Assembly (NCBI GenBank): GCA_020249465.1
Contig: JADCFP010000078.1
Span: forward strand, 1-64,000
Origin: Roseomonas sp.
Lineage (GTDB): Bacteria > Pseudomonadota > Alphaproteobacteria > Acetobacterales > Acetobacteraceae
Direction: 5' to 3'
Length of the DNA: 64,000 bases
The notes under the pieces are model-generated. The model saw only the letters and a list, made by a program, of their open reading frames with translations. It made no database searches and was not told the origin of the DNA. Positions 43,882-53,487 of this stretch are shown here, piece after piece. Made by a program: the position numbers and the translations under genes. The number at the start of each line of letters is the position of its first letter. The first letter of the stretch is position 1.

Positions 43882-44631
43882 TCAGCTGATCTCAATCTGC
43901 CGGTTCAAATGCGCCACCAAATCATCTGGCAGTTTCAGCCGATGGGCAAGGGCTTGCAGATAGGCCAGTTCAGCCGGCCGATCCGGGTCAATCGCCAGCC
44001 GCGATACCAGGTAAATCTCGGCCGCCTGTTCGGGTGTTGTCGCCAGGGCAGCGATGTCTGAAACATTCACCGGGGCAGCCAGGGTGTCGAACACAAAGGC
44101 CTTGCTTTCGGGGTCAAGCCCAGCCTCATTCACGCGGGCGAAAATACGGTCCTGCTCCTCGGCATCGATATGGCCATCGGCCTTGGCCGCGCCGATCATG
44201 GCGCGCACCAAAGCGAGTTCGAAGGGCTGGCCATTCGCCGCGGGGGCCGCTGCCGGCAGATAGCGCTGCTCCACCCGCGCGGCCTGCGGCGGTTGCGCGA
44301 CCGGCGTCTGCGCCGGGGCTTGCCCCTTTTGCCAACCCTGAAAAGCCTGGCTCGCCAGCGCGCCAATCATGGCCGCACCCCCATGGCTCAGCACGCCGCC
44401 AAGCCCGCCCATGCTCTTTTTCTTGCCGCCGACGAGCAAGCCAAGCAGCCCGCCCGCCACGCCTGACGCGGTTAGGCCACCTAGGCCGCCGGCACCGCCG
44501 AGCGCCTGGCGCGCTGCCCCGGCCAGATCCATTTGGCCCGCCGGCGCGCCGGCTTGGGGTTGGCTTGAGGGTGGCTGGGCGGTCATGCCCTGGCCGAGAA
44601 AGCGGTCGAGGAGGGATTGGGCATTGATCAT
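43882..44631 (-). CDS. DUF533 (YebE-like, TerB-fold) protein
   Basis: 249 aa. A Gly/Ala-rich central part includes a hydrophobic stretch (about residues 50-70, GLTASGVAGGLLGLLVGGKKK) typical of DUF533. The C-terminal TerB-like helical domain reads ALVRAMIGAAKADGHIDAEEQDRIF with the acidic DGHID motif, then EIYLVSRLAIDPDRPAELAYL. Function is unknown; E. coli YebE responds to envelope stress. It stands alone on its strand. Confidence 0.85.
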   Translation of the reverse strand: MINAQSLLDRFLGQGMTAQPPSSQPQAGAPAGQMDLAGAARQALGGAGGLGGLTASGVAGGLLGLLVGGKKKSMGGLGGVLSHGGAAMIGALASQAFQGWQKGQAPAQTPVAQPPQAARVEQRYLPAAAPAANGQPFELALVRAMIGAAKADGHIDAEEQDRIFARVNEAGLDPESKAFVFDTLAAPVNVSDIAALATTPEQAAEIYLVSRLAIDPDRPAELAYLQALAHRLKLPDDLVAHLNRQIEIS

Positions 44632-44755
44632 GTCATTTTAGGTCGGCGCCCGCTGAGGCCAGTACAAGACCAGGCGCGCAAAAAACCCAATATAACAAAA
44701 GCGAGAGCGGTTAGATCGGCAAAAAGGCGTAGCTCATATCGGCTTCGCAGAAGGT

Positions 44756-45520
44756 CTAATTGCCGAGATTCCGCCCGTTGTTGTTGCTGAGCACGATCTC
44801 GTCGATCGAGCAGATGCGATCCTGAAGCAATGCGAAGCGGATGCAGTCGAAGACGTTTCTGGCGGTCAGAGTACGGTCTTCGAATGCGTCGCGGCGATAT
44901 TCCCACTTTACGGGATCAAGCGGTGAGGTGTTGTGGAAGTCAGGAGGATAGATCGTGAGTACGCGCACGCCGCTCTCCCGCAAACGATGCCGTAGCCGCT
45001 CAGAAAACAAAGCTTGGGCGGCTTTTGCGGCGCTGAACGCTTCATTGATCGCACGCAGATTGTTACGCAACGCGGTGGTACCGTTGAGGAATACCACGTC
45101 GGCAGCCGAAGAACGCTTGATCATGGGCAAGAGATGCTTGGTGAGGATAAATGGGCCGATGGCGGTTGATGCCAACGCGCTGACAATGTCATCATCGGGC
45201 GTTTCTAGGAAATCATTTCTCAGCCAAAATCCGGCGTTGTGGATGAGAATATCGATCCGGTCCGTAAAACGTTCGATCTCAGGGCGAGCTCCAGCAAGTT
45301 GCAGCCCATCAGCAAGATCGATTGGGAAGCAGGCTATGTTCGCAGCCGGCTGCGTGCTCCGCACGATCGCCTCGGTCGCGCGGACGTTCTCAATTTTGCG
45401 TGCGGAAAGTAACAGGTCAGCCCCGAGGCGCGCAAAGTTGATTGCAAGTGTCCGGCCAAAATCCCGGCCGGCGCCCGTGATCAAGACCTTTTTTCCGGCG
45501 AAGGGCAACGAATCTTCCAC
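44756..45520 (-). CDS. Atypical short-chain dehydrogenase with altered active site
   Basis: 254 aa SDR fold: KKVLITGAGRDFGRTLA, LIHNAGFW, and FSAAKAAQALF. The usual Y-x3-K reads F-x3-K, the catalytic Ser region reads FLNGTT, and the third Gly of the cofactor loop is Asp (RDFG). It may therefore be a weak or non-dehydrogenase member. Codon choice and base composition look less GC-rich than the neighbours (visual judgement), suggesting acquisition by transfer. The start at 45520 has no clear ribosome site. Confidence 0.78.
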   Translation of the reverse strand: MEDSLPFAGKKVLITGAGRDFGRTLAINFARLGADLLLSARKIENVRATEAIVRSTQPAANIACFPIDLADGLQLAGARPEIERFTDRIDILIHNAGFWLRNDFLETPDDDIVSALASTAIGPFILTKHLLPMIKRSSAADVVFLNGTTALRNNLRAINEAFSAAKAAQALFSERLRHRLRESGVRVLTIYPPDFHNTSPLDPVKWEYRRDAFEDRTLTARNVFDCIRFALLQDRICSIDEIVLSNNNGRNLGN

Positions 45521-45553
45521 TGTGATACCGCCACCGCGACGCCGTGCTTCGCC

Positions 45554-46246
45554 TTATAAAGCGCGCAGCGGTTGATTATTGCGCACACTCAGCAGCGTGA
45601 AAATGCCCGCCGGTTGGCAGGGTTCCATCGCTTCCACCGTGACGTCTTCTGTGTTCAGCAAATCGCGCAGCGCAAAATCCGGATGCCAGCCCAGGCGACG
45701 CGATAGCGGCGCCATGGCGCGTTCCACCCACCAGCGCGGGCCACCTTCCGCCGCGAAGTGATTGACAAACAGCAGATGTCCGCCGGGGCGCACCACGCGC
45801 GACATCTCGGCATAAAGCTTGCGCGCATCTGGCACGACACTCGCGGTGAACATGGCAACTGCAATATCAAAAGAACCGCTTTCGAACGCCATTTCCTCGG
45901 CGTTCATTTCAACCAAGCCACGCACATGGGAAAGCTTTTCCTCGGCCACGCGTTCATGCGCCTTGGCGAGCATGTCCCGCGACAGGTCAATGCCCACCAC
46001 CTGCAAATCACGCCGATAAAGCGGTAAAGCCAAGCCGGTGCCAACGCCCACTTCCAAAACGCGCGGACCCGCCAGGCGATTGACGGCTTCCACCGCACGA
46101 CGACGCCCAAAGGCGGAAACACCACCAAAGACCAGATCATAAACGCCGGCCCAGCGGCGATAGGCTTCGCGCACACTATCGGCATCCAGCGCTTCGCGCG
46201 CGTGACCCCGTTCTTCTGCGCCCTTGGCTAGACCGATATTTGCCAT
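45554..46246 (-). CDS. pmtA: Phosphatidylethanolamine N-methyltransferase, Rhodobacter type
   Basis: 230 aa class I SAM methyltransferase. N-terminal REAYRRWAGVYDLVFGGVSAFGRRRAV, SAM loop VLEVGVGTGLALPLY, GIDLSRDMLAKA, and the PmtA-like GGHLLFVNHFAAEGGPRWWVERAMAPLSRRLGW (shown here by its key part VNHFAAEGG). This family converts phosphatidylethanolamine to monomethyl-PE and on to phosphatidylcholine. UbiE-like enzymes are the alternative, but the VNHF and RLGW segments favour PmtA. Confidence 0.78.
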   Translation of the reverse strand: MANIGLAKGAEERGHAREALDADSVREAYRRWAGVYDLVFGGVSAFGRRRAVEAVNRLAGPRVLEVGVGTGLALPLYRRDLQVVGIDLSRDMLAKAHERVAEEKLSHVRGLVEMNAEEMAFESGSFDIAVAMFTASVVPDARKLYAEMSRVVRPGGHLLFVNHFAAEGGPRWWVERAMAPLSRRLGWHPDFALRDLLNTEDVTVEAMEPCQPAGIFTLLSVRNNQPLRAL

Positions 46247-46359
46247 TGGAATCCTGATTCCCTGCGCCTGAATGCGGAAGGGATGAACACCGCAAATAAG
46301 GTCTCGTCAATCTTTTTGCTAGGTATTGGGATAACACGCAAAATCTGACACTAAATCTG

Positions 46360-47229
46360 TCAAGCTTTCCTGTCTTTGCCGGAGACCGCCACCAGCACCC
46401 CACTGATCGCAATCACCGCCATGCCGACCCATGTGATGGTATCCGGCGCATCGCCGAAGACCAGCACACCCGCCACCACCGCCCAGATCATTTGCGTATA
46501 GGATAACGGCGCGAGTAAGCTGGCCGGGGCGCGGGCAAAGGCCAGCACCAAAAGCCCATGGGAGGCTCCGCCGAGTAGCCCAAGCAGCACCAAAGCCGCC
46601 CAATCCAGCCCGCTCGGCCAGACCCAGACCAAGGGGAGCGAGGCCGAGGTCAGCAGCGTTGCCGCGAATGACGTGTGCAGGATGGTGGTGCGCGGGTCAT
46701 CCAGCGCAGCCAACTTGCGGGTCAGGATCTGATAAACGGCGAAAAGCGCCGCAGCGCCCAGCGGCAGCAGCATGGCCCAATGCGCGGGCTCCCCGGCGAA
46801 TAGGAAGGGCGGGCGGAGCAGGATCACCACCCCGGCAAAGCCAAGCCCCATGCCGAACCAGCGCCGGGGGCCGATTTTTTCGCCAAGCCAGATCGCCGCC
46901 AGCACCAGGGTAAATAGTGGGGAGGCAAAGCCAACCGCCGTCGCATCCGCGAGCGGGATGTAAACGAGCGCCGAGGAGAAAAGGAAATTGCAGGCGGCCA
47001 GCAACAGGCTGCGAAAGGTTTGGAGCCCCAGCGCGCGGGACCGCCAGGGCAGGCTACCCGTGATCAGCCGCATGGCGATGGTGACGGCGATGAAACTGAA
47101 CAGAAACCGCGCCCACATCAGCTGCGGCACGGCGAAGCTGATGGTCATCAGCTTCAGCAACGTATCCATGGCGACAAACAGCGCCAGCGCCAAAAGCTGC
47201 AACAACACGCCGGCAAGGACAGAATTCAT
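46360..47229 (-). CDS. EamA/DMT family transporter
   Basis: 289 aa with ten membrane helices in two EamA repeats (first repeat VAMDTLLKLMTISFAVPQL to GFAGVVILL; second FAVYQILTRKLA to ISGVLVAVSG). The motif PLADATAVGFASPLFTLVLAA closes repeat one. Drug/metabolite exporters of this type move amino acids, vitamins or other small solutes; no substrate can be read. It lies just downstream of gcrA on the same strand but behind a strong terminator. Confidence 0.9.
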   Translation of the reverse strand: MNSVLAGVLLQLLALALFVAMDTLLKLMTISFAVPQLMWARFLFSFIAVTIAMRLITGSLPWRSRALGLQTFRSLLLAACNFLFSSALVYIPLADATAVGFASPLFTLVLAAIWLGEKIGPRRWFGMGLGFAGVVILLRPPFLFAGEPAHWAMLLPLGAAALFAVYQILTRKLAALDDPRTTILHTSFAATLLTSASLPLVWVWPSGLDWAALVLLGLLGGASHGLLVLAFARAPASLLAPLSYTQMIWAVVAGVLVFGDAPDTITWVGMAVIAISGVLVAVSGKDRKA

Positions 47230-47257
47230 GCCCGCCCTTTAGCCCGGTTGGCGCCAT

Positions 47258-47292
47258 AAAAAAACGGGATGATTACCCGGCAATCATCCCGT
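47258..47292 (-). terminator. Rho-independent terminator of gcrA
   Basis: An 11-bp stem (47264-47274 with 47282-47292, ACGGGATGATT / AATCATCCCGT) and a 7-nt loop are followed on the minus strand by T tract (A run on the plus strand, 47258-47264). It lies just after the gcrA stop and separates gcrA from the DMT permease. This is the most convincing intrinsic terminator in the window. Confidence 0.85.
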
Positions 47293-47314
47293 CTTGCGGA
47301 GGGGTGGAGAGCCC

Positions 47315-47818
47315 TCAGGCCGCGTCTTCGCGGCGTTCCTTTTCGCGCGGCTTCACATAGGCAACCGCGGCATGTTCGGCGCAATAGGGCTTGCCGGACA
47401 TGGGATCACCCTCACAGAAGCGGAATTCCGGGGTGCCGGGCTCCCCGATTGGCCAGCAGCAGGTGCGCGACCCACCAAGGCGCGGGCGCGGCGGGGCCGG
47501 GTTACGGATGGCAGCAGGCGGTGGGGCGACCAGCACCACCGGGGCGGCTTGCGGCGGCGGCGCCTGAGGGCGCATCACCGGCGCGCTCGGCATGGGCCGG
47601 GCAACCGGGGCCTGACGCGGCGGGCGCGGGCTTGGCGTGGTGCGCCGTTCTTGCGGGTCACGCCGGATCGGGCTTGGCCGGGAAGACAGGTTCAGCCGAT
47701 GTGCCTTGCCGACAACCGCATTCTTCGAAATCCCCATGCGGCGGCCGATTTCCGCGGTCGAAAGACCCTCGGCCCAGAAGGCGCGCAGCCTCTCAATCGC
47801 TTCTTGCGTCCAATCCAT
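47315..47818 (-). CDS. gcrA: Cell-cycle regulator GcrA
   Basis: 167 aa from the ATG at 47818 with AAGGGGG upstream. N-terminal helix-turn-helix WTQEAIERLRAFWAEGLSTAEIGRRMGISKNAVVGKAHRL is the GcrA hallmark (key part TAEIGRRMGISKNAVVGK). A Pro-rich linker follows, then the C-terminal sigma-70-binding part with CCWPIGEPGTPEFRFC and GKPYCAEH. GcrA activates genes whose promoters carry CcrM-methylated GANTC. A GANTC (GACTC, 47895-47899) lies in the region between gcrA and the divergent MATE gene. Confidence 0.95.
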   Translation of the reverse strand: MDWTQEAIERLRAFWAEGLSTAEIGRRMGISKNAVVGKAHRLNLSSRPSPIRRDPQERRTTPSPRPPRQAPVARPMPSAPVMRPQAPPPQAAPVVLVAPPPAAIRNPAPPRPRLGGSRTCCWPIGEPGTPEFRFCEGDPMSGKPYCAEHAAVAYVKPREKERREDAA

Positions 47819-47958
47819 GAAGAACCCCCTTCGATCTCCCCAACACAATATACGGTAGGGAAAAGGGGGCAGAGGCACAAGTTCTATGATCAGCGACTCG
47901 AAAGAAATCTGTGGAAAACACCCTCTCGGCCTTGTCAGCGGCGGTTCTGGGGGTTCCC

Positions 47959-49320
47959 ATGGGGCATGACCACAACATTTTCCCCCTGCGACTCGGCGGC
48001 TTGCCCGTGACTAGCGGCACGGGGCGGCTCAAGCAGATCCTGGCCCTGGCGGCGCCGACCACCTTGCTGGTCGCGACCCAGATCATCGCGCAATTGATCG
48101 AGCCCTGGCTGGCGGCGCGGCAGGGCCAGGCGGCGCTGGCAGGCTGGGCGGTGGTGCTGCCCTTCACCCTGCTGCTGTCTCAAATGTCGGCGGGCGCGAT
48201 GGGGGGCGGCGTAGTTTCCGCCATTGCCCGGGCACTCGGTGGCGGGAAGCGTGATGAGGCAGCAGCACTCGCCTTTCACGCCCTGATTATCGCCACCGCC
48301 GGCGCAGCGCTTTTCGCTTTGCCCTTTTTGCTGGCCCCGCGCACGATCCTGGGCCTGATCGGCGGAGTGGGCGCGGCGGAGGCCGGTGCTGCCTTTGCCG
48401 CCTGGACCTTTGGCGCGGGGGCGCTGCCGGCCTGGCTGACCAATACCCTGGCGTCCATCCTGCGCGGTGGCGGGCGGCATGCCTTGGCGGCGCGCGGCGT
48501 GGTGGGCGGTTGGGTGATCTATCCGCCGCTCGCCTTTGTCTTCATGGAACCACTGGGCTTTGGCCTGCCTGGCGCCGGCATGGCCTTCGCGCTCAGCATG
48601 ACTGCTTCGGCACTGATCATGGCGCTTGTGGTGCTGCGGGGCGGGGCCGGGTTTGTGCCGGATTTCCGTGCGCCGCTCAGGCGGGCGCTGTTCGGGCGCA
48701 TCCTGGCGGTGGGGCTGATTGCCTGCGTCATGGCAACCCTTGCCAATCTTGCGACCATTCTGGTGACGGCGCGCATCGCAGCGCACGGGCCGGCGGCGAT
48801 TGCGGCCTATGGCATTTCCGCGCGCATGGAATTCCTGATGATCCCGCTGGCTTTCGGCATCGGCTCGGCGCTGACGGCCCTGGTCGGGCGCGCGGTGGGG
48901 GCGGGGGATTGGGATGAGGCGCGGCGCATCGCCTGGACCGGTGGCGGCTTGGCCTTTGCGGTGACGGGCGTGATCGGCTTTGGCATTGCGCTGTTTCCTG
49001 CCCGGGTGGCGGCGGCCTTTGCCAGTGACGCGGCGGTGGCGGCGATTGCGACCGAAGCGCTGGCGATTATCGGCTGGGCGCTGCCGGGGTTTGGCCTTGG
49101 CATGGCGCTTTATTTTGCGGCCATGGGGGCGGGGCGGATGCGCTGGCCCGTGCTGGCGGCCCTGACGCGCGTGGGGCTTGCCGTGCTGGGGGGCGCTTTG
49201 CTCATGGATGTGGCGGGATTGGGGCTTACGGGCCAATTCATTGCCGTCGCGCTTGGCATTAGCGCCTATGGGCTGATTTGCGCGCTTGCGGTGCGGCCTG
49301 GGGTTTGGCCGGGGCGCTGA
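47959..49320 (+). CDS. MATE family efflux transporter
   Basis: 453 aa from the ATG at 47959 (GGGGG upstream); a GTG at 47911 would add 16 residues. About 12 membrane helices in two halves. NorM-like start: LKQILALAAPTTLLVATQIIAQLIEPWLAAR, then VLPFTLLLSQMSAGAMGGGVVSAIARALG; second half ISARMEFLMIPLAFGIGSALTALVGRAVGAG. It exports cationic drugs or metabolites in exchange for sodium or protons. Divergent from gcrA. Confidence 0.9.
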   Translation: MGHDHNIFPLRLGGLPVTSGTGRLKQILALAAPTTLLVATQIIAQLIEPWLAARQGQAALAGWAVVLPFTLLLSQMSAGAMGGGVVSAIARALGGGKRDEAAALAFHALIIATAGAALFALPFLLAPRTILGLIGGVGAAEAGAAFAAWTFGAGALPAWLTNTLASILRGGGRHALAARGVVGGWVIYPPLAFVFMEPLGFGLPGAGMAFALSMTASALIMALVVLRGGAGFVPDFRAPLRRALFGRILAVGLIACVMATLANLATILVTARIAAHGPAAIAAYGISARMEFLMIPLAFGIGSALTALVGRAVGAGDWDEARRIAWTGGGLAFAVTGVIGFGIALFPARVAAAFASDAAVAAIATEALAIIGWALPGFGLGMALYFAAMGAGRMRWPVLAALTRVGLAVLGGALLMDVAGLGLTGQFIAVALGISAYGLICALAVRPGVWPGR

Positions 49321-49344
49321 AACAGCCTTTCACAGCAAGGCACT

Positions 49345-49374
49345 AGCGCCCCACCCCTTCACGCGCGGGGCGCT
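49345..49374 (+). terminator. Weak hairpin between the MATE gene and alaS
   Basis: AGCGCCCC / GGGGCGCT, 8 bp with a 14-nt loop, 24 nt after the MATE stop and 48 nt before alaS. No T tract. It could end the MATE transcript or lie in the alaS leader; I see no known aminoacyl-tRNA-synthetase leader structure. Confidence 0.35.
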
Positions 49375-49422
49375 GCGCGCTACCTCTCCGGGCTTCGAAA
49401 ACGCGGACCCGATGGGCGAAAC

Positions 49423-52071
49423 ATGACCAGCAGCAATGATATCCGTGCGACCTTCCTGGATTACTTCCGTCGCAATGGCCATGAGGTGGTGGAAAGCAGC
49501 CCGCTGGTGCCGCGCAATGATCCGACACTGATGTTCGCCAATTCCGGCATGGTGCAATTCAAGAATGTCTTCACCGGCCAGGAAAAGCGCCCCTATTCCC
49601 GCGCCACCACAGCCCAAAAATCCGTCCGCGCCGGGGGCAAGCATAATGACCTTGATAATGTCGGCTATACCGCGCGGCATCACACGTTTTTCGAAATGCT
49701 CGGCAATTTCTCCTTCGGGGATTACTTCAAGGAACAGGCCATCCCCTATGCCTGGGAATTGCTGACCAAGGATTTCGCGCTGCCCAAGGACCGGCTTTTG
49801 GTCACGGTTTATTCCGAGGATGATGACGCCGCCGCCATTTGGAAAAAGGTTGCAGGGCTGACGGATGATCGCATTATCCGCATCCCGACATCGGATAATT
49901 TCTGGCGCATGGGCGATACCGGGCCTTGCGGCCCCTGTTCGGAGATTTTCTTCGATCATGGCGACAAGATTTTCGGCGGCCCGCCTGGCAGTGCGGATCA
50001 GGATGGTGATCGCTTCATCGAAATCTGGAACCTGGTGTTCATGCAATTCCTGGAAGAACCCGCCGGCACGCGCAATCCGCTGCCGCGGCCTTCCATTGAT
50101 ACCGGCATGGGGCTGGAACGCTTTGCCGCCATTCTGCAAGGCAAGCACGATAATTACGACACGGACACCTTGCGCGCGATTATTCTGGCGAGTGCGGAAG
50201 CGACCAGCCAGGACCCCGATGGGCCGTTCCGGTCGAGCCACCGCGTGGTGGCAGACCATTTGCGCGCCGGCGCCTTTCTGATTGCCGATGGCGTGCTGCC
50301 TTCCAATGAAGGCCGCGGCTATGTGCTGCGCCGCATCCTGCGCCGCGCCATGCGTCACGCCCATATGATGGGATCGCGTGAGCCGCTGATGCATCGCATC
50401 CTGCCATCCCTGATACGGCAAATGGGCACGGCCTATCCGGAATTGGTGCGCGCCGAGGGGCTGATTGCTGAGACCCTAAGGCTTGAGGAAACGCGCTTCC
50501 GGTCCCTGCTGGAACGGGGCCTCCATCTGCTGGCGGAAGAAACCGGCAAGCTTGGATCGAAGCAGACCCTGCCCGGTGAGATTGCCTTCCGGCTTTACGA
50601 TACTTTCGGCTTCCCCCTGGACCTGACACAGGATGCGCTGCGTGGCGAAGGCCGTGCGGTGGATGTGGAAGGCTTCAATGCCGCCATGGCTGAACAAAAG
50701 CGCCGCGCCCGCGCCGCTTGGGCCGGCAGTGGGGAAGCGGCGACTGAGAGCCTTTGGTTCGATGTGCAGGAAAAGATCGGCGCCAGCGAGTTTCTTGGCT
50801 ATTCCACTGAAGTCGCAGAAGGTGAGATCACCGCGCTGGTGGTGGATGGCAAGGTGGTGGACCATGCCGCTGTTGGTGCGGAAGTGGCCGTGCTGCTAAA
50901 TCAGACGCCATTCTATGCTGAAAGTGGCGGCCAGGTGGGCGATACGGGCGTGATTGTCGCGGGCGATGCCTGCCGCATTGAAATCCGTGATACGCAAAAG
51001 AAGCTCGGCAATCTTTTCGTGCATCTGGGCAAGGTTGTGCATGGCGAAGCCAAGCCCGGCATGGCCATCAGTGCGACAGTGGATCATGCGCGGCGTTCGA
51101 ATATCCGCGCACATCATTCCGCGACGCATTTGCTGCATGAGGCGTTGCGCCGGCGGCTTGGCACGCATGTCGCGCAGAAGGGCAGCTTGAATGCACCGGA
51201 TCGGCTGCGCTTTGACGTATCCCACAACAAGCCCATGGACGCCGAAGAACTCGCCTGGGTGGAAGCCGAGGTGAATGCCCGTATTCGCGAAAATGCCGAG
51301 GTGATCACGCGGCTGATGACGCCGGAAGCGGCGGTGGAAGCTGGCGCCATGGCGCTATTCGGTGAAAAATATGGCGAGGAAGTGCGCGTGGTCGGCATGG
51401 GGCATGACCCGGCGGCGACGGACAAGCATGGCGTCTATTCGCTGGAACTTTGCGGCGGGACGCATGTGCGGCGCACCGGCGATATCGGCCTGTTCAAGAT
51501 CATCGCCGAAGGCGCGGTGAGTGCTGGGGTGCGGCGTGTGGAGGCGGTGACGGGTGATGCCGCACTCGCCTACATCAACGAAATGGAAGAAAGCCTGACG
51601 GCGGCGGCGGCGGTGTTGAAGGCGCAGCCGGGCGAATTGGCCGGGCGGATCGCCGCACTTGTCGAGGAACGGCGCAAGCTGGAACGCGATGTGGCGGAGC
51701 TGCGCAAGAAGCTCGCGACCGGTGGCGGCGGGGCGGAGATTGAGGAAGTGGCCGGGCTTCGCGTGGCGCTGCGCGATCTGGGCGAAGTGCCGCCGCGCGA
51801 TTTGAAGGGCCTGGCTGAGGCCATTCTGAAGGGCGGCACCGCTGATGTTGTGGCGCTGATCAGCACGGCGGAAGGCAAGGCGAGCATTGTGGTTGCCGTG
51901 GCGGAAGCCGCCAAGGGCCGCGCCGATGCGGTGGCGCTGGTGCGCGCGGCCTCGGCCGCTGTGGGCGGCAAGGGCGGCGGCGGGCGGCCCGATATGGCGC
52001 AGGCCGGCGGGCCTGAGGCTGGGAAGGCCGCAGAAGCGCTCGCGGCGGTGAAGGCCGCTTTGGCTGGATGA
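49423..52071 (+). CDS. alaS: Alanyl-tRNA synthetase
   Basis: 882 aa, full length. Class II catalytic core at the N-terminus ([20 protein letters not shown] in part, [29 protein letters not shown] in part, [15 protein letters not shown]). The editing domain has [16 protein letters not shown], and the zinc Cys/His set includes [13 protein letters not shown]. The C-terminal DHHA1-type domain is Gly-rich ([19 protein letters not shown]). It charges tRNA-Ala and clears mischarged Ser or Gly. Confidence 0.98.
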   Translation: MTSSNDIRATFLDYFRRNGHEVVESSPLVPRNDPTLMFANSGMVQFKNVFTGQEKRPYSRATTAQKSVRAGGKHNDLDNVGYTARHHTFFEMLGNFSFGDYFKEQAIPYAWELLTKDFALPKDRLLVTVYSEDDDAAAIWKKVAGLTDDRIIRIPTSDNFWRMGDTGPCGPCSEIFFDHGDKIFGGPPGSADQDGDRFIEIWNLVFMQFLEEPAGTRNPLPRPSIDTGMGLERFAAILQGKHDNYDTDTLRAIILASAEATSQDPDGPFRSSHRVVADHLRAGAFLIADGVLPSNEGRGYVLRRILRRAMRHAHMMGSREPLMHRILPSLIRQMGTAYPELVRAEGLIAETLRLEETRFRSLLERGLHLLAEETGKLGSKQTLPGEIAFRLYDTFGFPLDLTQDALRGEGRAVDVEGFNAAMAEQKRRARAAWAGSGEAATESLWFDVQEKIGASEFLGYSTEVAEGEITALVVDGKVVDHAAVGAEVAVLLNQTPFYAESGGQVGDTGVIVAGDACRIEIRDTQKKLGNLFVHLGKVVHGEAKPGMAISATVDHARRSNIRAHHSATHLLHEALRRRLGTHVAQKGSLNAPDRLRFDVSHNKPMDAEELAWVEAEVNARIRENAEVITRLMTPEAAVEAGAMALFGEKYGEEVRVVGMGHDPAATDKHGVYSLELCGGTHVRRTGDIGLFKIIAEGAVSAGVRRVEAVTGDAALAYINEMEESLTAAAAVLKAQPGELAGRIAALVEERRKLERDVAELRKKLATGGGGAEIEEVAGLRVALRDLGEVPPRDLKGLAEAILKGGTADVVALISTAEGKASIVVAVAEAAKGRADAVALVRAASAAVGGKGGGGRPDMAQAGGPEAGKAAEALAAVKAALAG

Positions 52072-52074
52072 TGC

Positions 52075-52105
52075 TAAGGGGCGCTGCATAAGGCAGCGCC
52101 CCTTA
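52075..52105. terminator. Strong hairpin between convergent alaS and ABM gene
   Basis: Perfect 13-bp stem TAAGGGGCGCTGC / GCAGCGCCCCTTA with a 5-nt loop (52088-52092), immediately after alaS and before the opposing gene end. No T tract, so it is a candidate two-way terminator or 3'-end stabiliser. Confidence 0.65.
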
Positions 52106-52109
52106 AGCC

Positions 52110-52412
52110 TCACATCTCACAAAGCGTCAGCGTACGGCCTTCGATCAGCGGCGCATAGGAATCCCGCACCTTGGCAAGGCGCGGGTTCTTGGTGTGCACA
52201 TCCACCGCCGCGCGATCCTGATAAACCTCACACAGCATGACGCGGCTTTTGTCATGCGCGCCATCCTTGTCGAGCGGTTGCAGCACATCGAAGCGCTCGC
52301 AGCCAGGTTCTTCTTGCAGCGTCAGGCGGGCATGTTCGCGGATGATCGCGTCAAAGGCCGCGTGCTGGCCTTCCTTGATCTTGAATTCAACGGCGATGGC
52401 GATTTTGGGCAT
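52110..52412 (-). CDS. Putative quinol monooxygenase (ABM family)
   Basis: 100 aa, single ABM domain as in YgiN: KIAIAVEFKIKEGQHAAFDAIIREHARL, EEPGCERFDVLQPL, and CEVYQDRAAVDVHTKNPRLAK. YgiN oxidises quinols; other members act on polyketides or heme. It is the downstream partner of the dihydrodipicolinate-synthase-like gene (33 nt apart), so it may belong to the same catabolic unit. Confidence 0.82.
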   Translation of the reverse strand: MPKIAIAVEFKIKEGQHAAFDAIIREHARLTLQEEPGCERFDVLQPLDKDGAHDKSRVMLCEVYQDRAAVDVHTKNPRLAKVRDSYAPLIEGRTLTLCEM

Positions 52413-52445
52413 GGGGTATCCTCCTGTTTGTGAAGCTTGTCGTGG

Positions 52446-53369
52446 TCAGGGAAGTTTAGCGCCGCCGCGCGCTTGCAGGCGGGCAAGCAGATAATCAATC
52501 TCCGCAGTGGTTTCCGCCGAAAGCTTGGGGCCGGGCGCGCGTAGCGCTGCATGCGCGATGATGCCGCGCCGCGCCAGCACGTGCTTCCTGATGGCAAGGC
52601 CAAGGCCGGGCTGCAATTCGCTGCGGATCAAAGGCAGATGCAAATCAAAAGCGTCTTGCGCCGCGTCGCGCTTGCCTGCCGCCATCAGCGCAATCACCTC
52701 CGCCAGCATTTCTGGGAAGGCATAGCCGGTCATGATGCCATCCGCGCCGCGCGCCAATTCCTCCGGCAGGAATTGGCCACCATTGCCGCCCAGGATGCTG
52801 ATGCGCGGCATCTTGCCTTCCGCTTCCATCTTGCGGATGGCGGAAAGCTTATCCAGGCCGGGATAATCTTCGGCCTTCAGCATCACCAGGCGCGGGTCGG
52901 CAGCGGCGCGCGCCACCATGGCGGCGCTGATATGAATGCCGGTCAGTTGCGGGAAATCCTGCAAGACAAAGGGTGCATCGCCGACCGCATCCATGGCCTG
53001 CATGATGTAGGACAGTACCGCATCATCGCCCTTCAGGCCCGGCGCGGGCGCCACCATGATGCCCGCCGCGCCCAGATCAAGCGCACCCCGCGCCACCGCG
53101 CGCATGCTGGCAAAACCAGGCGCCGAGGCCCCCACCACCACCGGCACACGCCCTGCAACGCGATTGATCACGCGCTTCACGAAGCTGATCGCTTCTTCCT
53201 GATCCAGCTTCGGCGCTTCCCCCATCACACCGAGCAGCGTGAGGCCACTCGCCCCCGCAGCCAGAAAGGCATCGGTCATGCGATCCGCACTCGGCAGATC
53301 AAGCGCGCCATCGGGCAGGAAGGGGGTGGGCGCAATGACGAAAACGCCCTTTGCATTTCTGGTGAGCAT
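52446..53369 (-). CDS. Dihydrodipicolinate synthase-family lyase/aldolase
   Basis: 307 aa from the ATG at 53369 (AGGA upstream). TIM-barrel of the DapA/NanA group: GVFVIAPTPFLPDGALD, LLGVMGEAPKLDQEEA (where DapA has GTTGE), FVLQDFPQLTG, and the presumed Schiff-base Lys in MLKAEDYPG. The altered GVMGE loop and lack of the DapA YNxP Tyr argue against lysine biosynthesis and for another pyruvate- or keto-acid-using lyase in catabolism. Divergent from an amidohydrolase gene. Confidence 0.85.
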   Translation of the reverse strand: MLTRNAKGVFVIAPTPFLPDGALDLPSADRMTDAFLAAGASGLTLLGVMGEAPKLDQEEAISFVKRVINRVAGRVPVVVGASAPGFASMRAVARGALDLGAAGIMVAPAPGLKGDDAVLSYIMQAMDAVGDAPFVLQDFPQLTGIHISAAMVARAAADPRLVMLKAEDYPGLDKLSAIRKMEAEGKMPRISILGGNGGQFLPEELARGADGIMTGYAFPEMLAEVIALMAAGKRDAAQDAFDLHLPLIRSELQPGLGLAIRKHVLARRGIIAHAALRAPGPKLSAETTAEIDYLLARLQARGGAKLP

Positions 53370-53487
53370 GGCGGGGTCCTTAAATCTGTCGCATAGCATA
53401 GAACAAGCCGCTGACCTCGCCCAGGCTTGACGCTTGGGCGAAAGCCCCATCCCATGACAGTCCAACGCGTCCGCCAAGGAACACCCC

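Noticed and set aside
47935-49236. 433-codon open frame antisense to the MATE gene
   Set aside because: Arg/Gln/His-rich translation without hydrophobic or domain features; a GC-rich shadow frame of a clear MATE transporter.
49412-49426. Mini-ORF (ATG GGC GAA ACA TGA) overlapping the alaS start
   Set aside because: Four codons with no ribosome site or conserved leader structure; likely chance, though it would couple at ATGA if translated.
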